From assembly GCF_001746835.1 (NCBI RefSeq), contig NZ_CP016094.1:2232001-2296000 (forward strand): DNA of 64,000 bases. Reading direction: 5' to 3'. The first letter of the stretch is position 1. Each line of letters opens with the position of its first letter. A program made the translations under genes and the position numbers. The DNA comes from Lacunisphaera limnophila. GTDB taxonomy: Bacteria; Verrucomicrobiota; Verrucomicrobiia; Opitutales; Opitutaceae. The notes below the pieces were generated by a model, which was not told the DNA's origin, ran no database searches, and saw only the letters and a program-made list of their open reading frames with translations. Positions 60,309-64,000 of the stretch are shown piece by piece.

Positions 60309-61307
60309 ATGCGAACCCCTGCCTGTTGGAAACCCCTGACCCTGTTGCTGGCCAGCTGGCTGGTCCTTGCCCCGGCCCACGCGGCTGATGAAAGCGGCGT
60401 GCTCACGTCCGTTTACGGCAAAACCGACAGTGGCTACAAACGCAAGAAGGGCCCGGACGGCAAATGGGTGCGGGAGTATTACGCCCTGACCAACGGCGGG
60501 CCCGCCGAGGGCACGATCCAGGACAACGCGCAGGAAAAGGTGCGGTTCGTCGCGCTGGCCACCGTGCTGGCCGAACACCTGGCGCGGCAGGGCTACTTTC
60601 CGGCCACCGATAAGGACAAGGTCGACCTGCTGGTCGTCGTGAACTGGGGGCGCACCACGCCCCTCACGGACGGCGCGGCCCGGAGCGGCACCGACAACGT
60701 GCTCGCGGCCATGAACAATTTGAGCAACCTGGGTCCGGCGGTACCGCCGACGATCGTGAGCCCCACCGATGCCGCCTCGGCGCCCGAGGCGGAGGTGAAT
60801 CTCACCGGCAGCGCCGAGGACATGCAGCGGCAGGCGGCGCAGAGCCAGTTGGAGTCGGCGTTGATGACTCAGGGCATGTTCAACCGTTCCCGCGACCAGG
60901 CGAACGACAAGAACGCCTTCCTGCTGGGCTATGCCGGCGATCTCAACAAAACCGATGGAATCCAGCGCATGATCGGTGGCGGCGGCAAGTTCGACGAGCT
61001 GATGGCGGACATCGAGGAACCCCGGTATTACGTCATCCTCACGGCCTACGACTTCAAGCGGACCGTGCGCGAGAAGAAGCCCAAGGTGCAGTGGGTGACC
61101 CGCATGAGCATGCGGGCCCCCGGCAACAGTTTCGCCGAGCAGGCCGCCGCCATGGTGGCTTATGCATCCTCGCGCTTCGGGCAGAACACCGACGGCCTCG
61201 ACCGTCGGGTCACGCCGGAGTACAAGGTGAACCTGGAGGATATCCGCTTCCTCGGGGTGGCGGATCCGGCGGCCGCCAAGTCGGCGGGGCCGGCGGAAAA
61301 AAAGTGA
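60309..61307 (+). CDS. Secreted protein of unknown function
   Basis: 332 residues with a clear signal peptide (LTLLLASWLVLAPAHAAD, cut near residue 25), so probably periplasmic or exported. The mature part has a charged start (GYKRKKGPDGKWVREYYAL), a middle containing VDLLVVVNWGRTTPL, and a last third with PRYYVILTAYDFK and VTRMSMRAPGNSFAEQAAAM. I do not recognise a named domain. No cysteines remain in the mature part. Divergent from surE by 113 bases; no operon partner is clear. The 231-base gap after it (61308-61538) shows no recognised feature. Confidence 0.7.
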   Translation: MRTPACWKPLTLLLASWLVLAPAHAADESGVLTSVYGKTDSGYKRKKGPDGKWVREYYALTNGGPAEGTIQDNAQEKVRFVALATVLAEHLARQGYFPATDKDKVDLLVVVNWGRTTPLTDGAARSGTDNVLAAMNNLSNLGPAVPPTIVSPTDAASAPEAEVNLTGSAEDMQRQAAQSQLESALMTQGMFNRSRDQANDKNAFLLGYAGDLNKTDGIQRMIGGGGKFDELMADIEEPRYYVILTAYDFKRTVREKKPKVQWVTRMSMRAPGNSFAEQAAAMVAYASSRFGQNTDGLDRRVTPEYKVNLEDIRFLGVADPAAAKSAGPAEKK

Positions 61308-61538
61308 GGCAGCCGGGCCCGCGCGGTGCGCTGGCCGGCGGTCTCACAAGCGGTGCGTAGTGCTGGGCAAGATGCACGGAGTGCAGCCGGGCCGGGGCGG
61401 GTATCCTCGGCTCATGGCACGCGACGTCCCGTCATTCTCCATCAAATTCGCACCCCGCCAGGTGGTCGTCAGGGTATGGTCCGGGTGTGTTTGGGTGATT
61501 GGAGCGCCGGGCGCGCGTGCCGCCACTTCGACCCGCCC

Positions 61539-63047
61539 ATGAAACCTATCCTGTTCAACAACACCGTCCTGCGCGACGGCCACCAATCGCTGGCCGCGAC
61601 CCGCATGACGACGGCGCAGATGCTGCCGGCCGCCAAAATCCTCGACGGCATGGGCTTTGCCGGGCTCGAGACCTGGGGGGGCGCCACCATTGATGCCTGC
61701 CTGCGTTTCCTGGGGGAAAATCCCTTCGACCGGCTCCGGGCGCTGAAGCAGGCCGCCCCGCGCACCCCGCAGATCATGCTGCTGCGCGGGCAGAACATCG
61801 TGCAATACACCTCGTTTCCCGACGACGTGGTCGAGGCCTTCGTGCGCGCCAACGCGGCGGCGGGCCAGGACATCTTCCGCATCTTCGACGCGCTGAACGA
61901 CACGCGCAACCTCGTGACCGCCATCAAAACGGTGAAGGCCTGCGGCAAGCATGCGCGGGGCGAGATCTGCTACACCACCAGCCCGGTGCACACGATCGAC
62001 GCCTTCGTGCGCATGGGCCGGGAGCTGCGCGAGCTCGGCTGCGATTCGATCGGCATCAAGGACATGTCGGGCGTCATCGCGCCCCGCGTGGCCGCCGAGA
62101 TGGTGACGCAGCTGCGGGCGAAAGTGGGGCTGCCCATCACGCTGCACACGCATGACACGGCCGGGCTCGGCGCGGCCGCTTACATGGCGGCGATCGATGC
62201 CGGGGTTGATGCCGTGGAGACTTCCATCACGCCATTCGCCAACGGCACGGCGCAGCCCGACACGGTGCGCATGATCGCCCTGCTGGAGAACCACCCGCGC
62301 CGGCCCGATTTTGACACGGCCAAGCTGCACCAGCTGCGCCAGTACTTCACCGGCGTGTACCAGGAACTGGGCAAGTTCACCTCGACGGACAACGAGCGCG
62401 TCGACAGCGACACGCTCTGCTACCAGGTGCCGGGCGGCATGCTCTCGAATTTCCGCAACCAGCTCAAGGAGCAGGGCATGAGCGACAAGTTCGACCAGGT
62501 GATGCTGGAGATCCCCTTTGTGCGCGCCAGCCTTGGCTGGATCCCGCTGGTCACGCCGACGTCCCAGATCGTCGGCACCCAGGCGATGATGAACGTGAAG
62601 TTCGGCCGCTGGAAGACCATCGTGCCCGCCGCGGCCGACATTGCATTGAACAAGTATGGGCGGCCGCCGGGCCGCGTTTCGCCGGAGCTGCTCAAACTGA
62701 TCGCCGAGCGGACCGGCCAGCAGCCGATCGAGGGCCGGCCGGCCGATGCGCTGGCTCCGCGCATGGCCAAGCTCCGGGCCGAGTTGGCGGAGAAGAAGCT
62801 GCCGACCAACGACGAGGCCTGCGTGTTGCACGCCATGTTCCCGCAGGAATTCGCCAAGCTGCACGCCCCCGCGCCCGCGCCGACGCCGGCGCCCGCCGCG
62901 CCGGTCACGCTCTCGGCCCCGGCCGCCACCCCCGCGGCCCCGGCCGCCTCCCCGCGTCCCGGCGCCCTGGCGGCGGGTCCCAATCATTTCTTCATCACGA
63001 TCGGATCCGACCGCCATGAGGTCCGCGTCGAGGATGTCTCTGTCTGA
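61539..63047 (+). CDS. Carboxyltransferase subunit (OadA/PycB/transcarboxylase 5S-like), no biotin domain
   Basis: 502 residues from ATG 61539. The HMGL-like barrel opens with NNTVLRDGHQSLAATRM. TSPVHTIDAF and GIKDMSGVIAPR (carbamylated-type lysine site, ~170) are followed by the metal motif LHTHDTAGLG (~200), and YQVPGGMLSNFRNQL begins the conserved carboxylase domain. An Ala/Pro linker leads to a short end (FFITIGSDRHEVRVEDVSV) where the biotinyl domain with its AMKM lysine would begin, but the protein stops. The biotin carrier must be separate. It lies 2 bases before the methylmalonyl-CoA mutase gene, so it probably carboxylates or decarboxylates in the propionate/succinate pathway. Confidence 0.88.
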   Translation: MKPILFNNTVLRDGHQSLAATRMTTAQMLPAAKILDGMGFAGLETWGGATIDACLRFLGENPFDRLRALKQAAPRTPQIMLLRGQNIVQYTSFPDDVVEAFVRANAAAGQDIFRIFDALNDTRNLVTAIKTVKACGKHARGEICYTTSPVHTIDAFVRMGRELRELGCDSIGIKDMSGVIAPRVAAEMVTQLRAKVGLPITLHTHDTAGLGAAAYMAAIDAGVDAVETSITPFANGTAQPDTVRMIALLENHPRRPDFDTAKLHQLRQYFTGVYQELGKFTSTDNERVDSDTLCYQVPGGMLSNFRNQLKEQGMSDKFDQVMLEIPFVRASLGWIPLVTPTSQIVGTQAMMNVKFGRWKTIVPAAADIALNKYGRPPGRVSPELLKLIAERTGQQPIEGRPADALAPRMAKLRAELAEKKLPTNDEACVLHAMFPQEFAKLHAPAPAPTPAPAAPVTLSAPAATPAAPAASPRPGALAAGPNHFFITIGSDRHEVRVEDVSV

Positions 63048-63049
63048 CC

Positions 63050-64000
63050 ATGAAAAACACCACCACGACCCCCTTGTTTGCCGAATTTCCGCCGCCTGCG
63101 CCCACCGATTGGCGCCGGCTCGCCGAAGAATCGCTCGAGGGCGCGCCCTTTGACAAGAAACTCGTCACGCGCACGCCCGAGGGCATCGATCTGCAACCCA
63201 TCTACACCCGAGCCGATGCAGGTTATGCCGCCGGGGAGTGGCCGGGTCTGCCGCCGTTCGGCCGCGGGGCCGACGCGCTCGGGGCGCGGGCGCAGAGCTG
63301 GCGGGTCTGCCAGGAACTGCCCTACGGCGTGCCGGAGGAGTTCAATGCCGCCCTGCTGATGGATCTCAACCGCGGCCAGAACGCGGTGAACCTGATTTTC
63401 GACATCGCCACGCGCCTCGGGTTGGACCCGCAGGAGGCGCGGCCGGGTGAGGTCGGGGGCTGCGGGCTCTCGCTGGCCACGCTCGATGATCTGGTGCGCG
63501 CCCTGCGCGGCGTGGATCTCGCGGCGGTGCCGGTCTATGCCCCCGCCGGGGTCTCGGCCTTGCCGATCACCGCGATGTTCGTCGCCGCCCTCGCCGAACA
63601 GGGCAAGCCGGCCTCCGTGTTGCACGGCGGCATCCTGTCTGACCCCTATTCGGAATGGCTCGGCGGCGGCGTGCTGCCCTGCCAGCTGGCGTCCGCGTTT
63701 GATGACATGGCGGCGGTCACGGACTGGGCGGCGCGCTCGGGCTCGGCCCTGCGTACCGTCGGCGTGGCAGCGAACCACTGGGCGGATGCCGGCGGGTCCG
63801 CCGTGCACGAGCTGGCCTTCGGGCTGGCGACGGGGGTGGACTACCTGCGGGCGCTCGGGGACCGCCACATCACGGCGGGTCGCGCGGCGCCGCGCTTCCT
63901 CTTCACCTTCTCGAGCGGCTCCCATTTCTTCATGGAGGTCGCGAAGTTCCGGGCCGCGCGCCTGCTCTGGGCGCGGGCGGTCACCGCGGCCGGGGCCCCG
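63050..64000 (+). CDS. mutA: Methylmalonyl-CoA mutase small subunit (3' partial)
   Basis: The gene runs off the window after 317 codons. The start MKNTTTTPLFAEFPPPAPTD is followed by WRRLAEESLEGAPFDKKLVT, the typical mutase opening, then TPEGIDLQPIYTRAD and barrel segments such as SRSG-type FTFSSGSHFFMEVAKFRAAR. Divergence in the barrel and the order (carboxyltransferase, then mutase) suggest the small, non-cobalamin-binding subunit MutA, with mutB expected next. The heterodimer interconverts succinyl-CoA and methylmalonyl-CoA. Whether it is the small or large subunit cannot be fully settled without the C-terminus. Confidence 0.85.
   Translation, partial: MKNTTTTPLFAEFPPPAPTDWRRLAEESLEGAPFDKKLVTRTPEGIDLQPIYTRADAGYAAGEWPGLPPFGRGADALGARAQSWRVCQELPYGVPEEFNAALLMDLNRGQNAVNLIFDIATRLGLDPQEARPGEVGGCGLSLATLDDLVRALRGVDLAAVPVYAPAGVSALPITAMFVAALAEQGKPASVLHGGILSDPYSEWLGGGVLPCQLASAFDDMAAVTDWAARSGSALRTVGVAANHWADAGGSAVHELAFGLATGVDYLRALGDRHITAGRAAPRFLFTFSSGSHFFMEVAKFRAARLLWARAVTAAGAP

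Noticed and set aside
1-64000. tRNA or rRNA genes, transposases, integrases, attachment sites, replication origin
   Set aside because: I looked for tRNA T-arm motifs, rRNA-like stretches, transposase motifs and DnaA-box clusters by eye and found none that I could support.

Overview
The window looks like chromosomal DNA from a high-GC member of the Opitutaceae (phylum Verrucomicrobiota). This is inferred from the gene content: a TonB-dependent receptor with an Opitutaceae-type plug (TPFEVTS, then TLAGNRL), two giant beta-helix proteins with PEP-CTERM tails, a DUF5069 protein, a complete Bat/MoxR operon, and intergenic spaces filled with many kinds of palindromic repeats. I saw no rRNA, tRNA, CRISPR array, phage or insertion-sequence transposase.

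Layout. 1-5.6 kb: a membrane protein that fuses ECF-sigma-like, anti-sigma-like and von Willebrand A (VWA) parts, followed by the same architecture split into an ECF sigma factor and an anti-sigma/VWA protein. 5.7-12.5 kb: two paralogous secreted beta-helix PEP-CTERM proteins on the minus strand. 12.7-19.6 kb: small housekeeping genes (YhcH family, rlmJ, Hsp20, MazG-like, DUF5069, FmdB-like, MIF-like, gluQ, LOG family, NUDIX). 19.7-27.3 kb: the minus-strand operon moxR, DUF58, batA, batB(C), batD(E). 27.5-31.3 kb: a release-factor-like protein, a MOSC protein, a TIGR03067-like protein, rmuC and small membrane proteins. 31.4-38.6 kb: an overlapping operon of an atypical ketosynthase and two histidine kinases, a nucleotidyltransferase, and a receiver-kinase hybrid. 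38.9-50.6 kb: a glucan-utilisation locus. 50.7-54.6 kb: an ABC ATPase and cell-surface sugar genes (glycosyltransferase, FkbM methyltransferase, Kdo kinase). 54.6-60.2 kb: purine salvage (nucleosidase-like protein, NCS2 permease, 8-oxoguanine deaminase, adenosine deaminase) with surE opposite. 60.3-64 kb: a secreted protein of unknown function, a carboxyltransferase subunit and the start of methylmalonyl-CoA mutase.

How the genes work together. The clearest metabolic story is 38.9-50.6 kb. A TonB receptor, a beta-phosphoglucomutase, a GPH-type sugar symporter, a GH65 disaccharide phosphorylase and a secreted GH87-like alpha-1,3-glucanase lie next to a LacI regulator. A 13-base palindromic site is shared exactly, in opposite orientation, between the regions upstream of the receptor and of the LacI gene. 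I read this as an alpha-1,3-glucan (nigeran/mutan-type) utilisation locus; the linkage specificity is an inference.

The most unusual cross-cutting feature is the repeat landscape. At least ten families of palindromic or tandem short repeats fill nearly every intergenic gap. Several copies lie inside reading frames and are translated (rlmJ, batD, batB, DUF58, the GH87-like signal region), and others abut a start codon or supply a stop codon.
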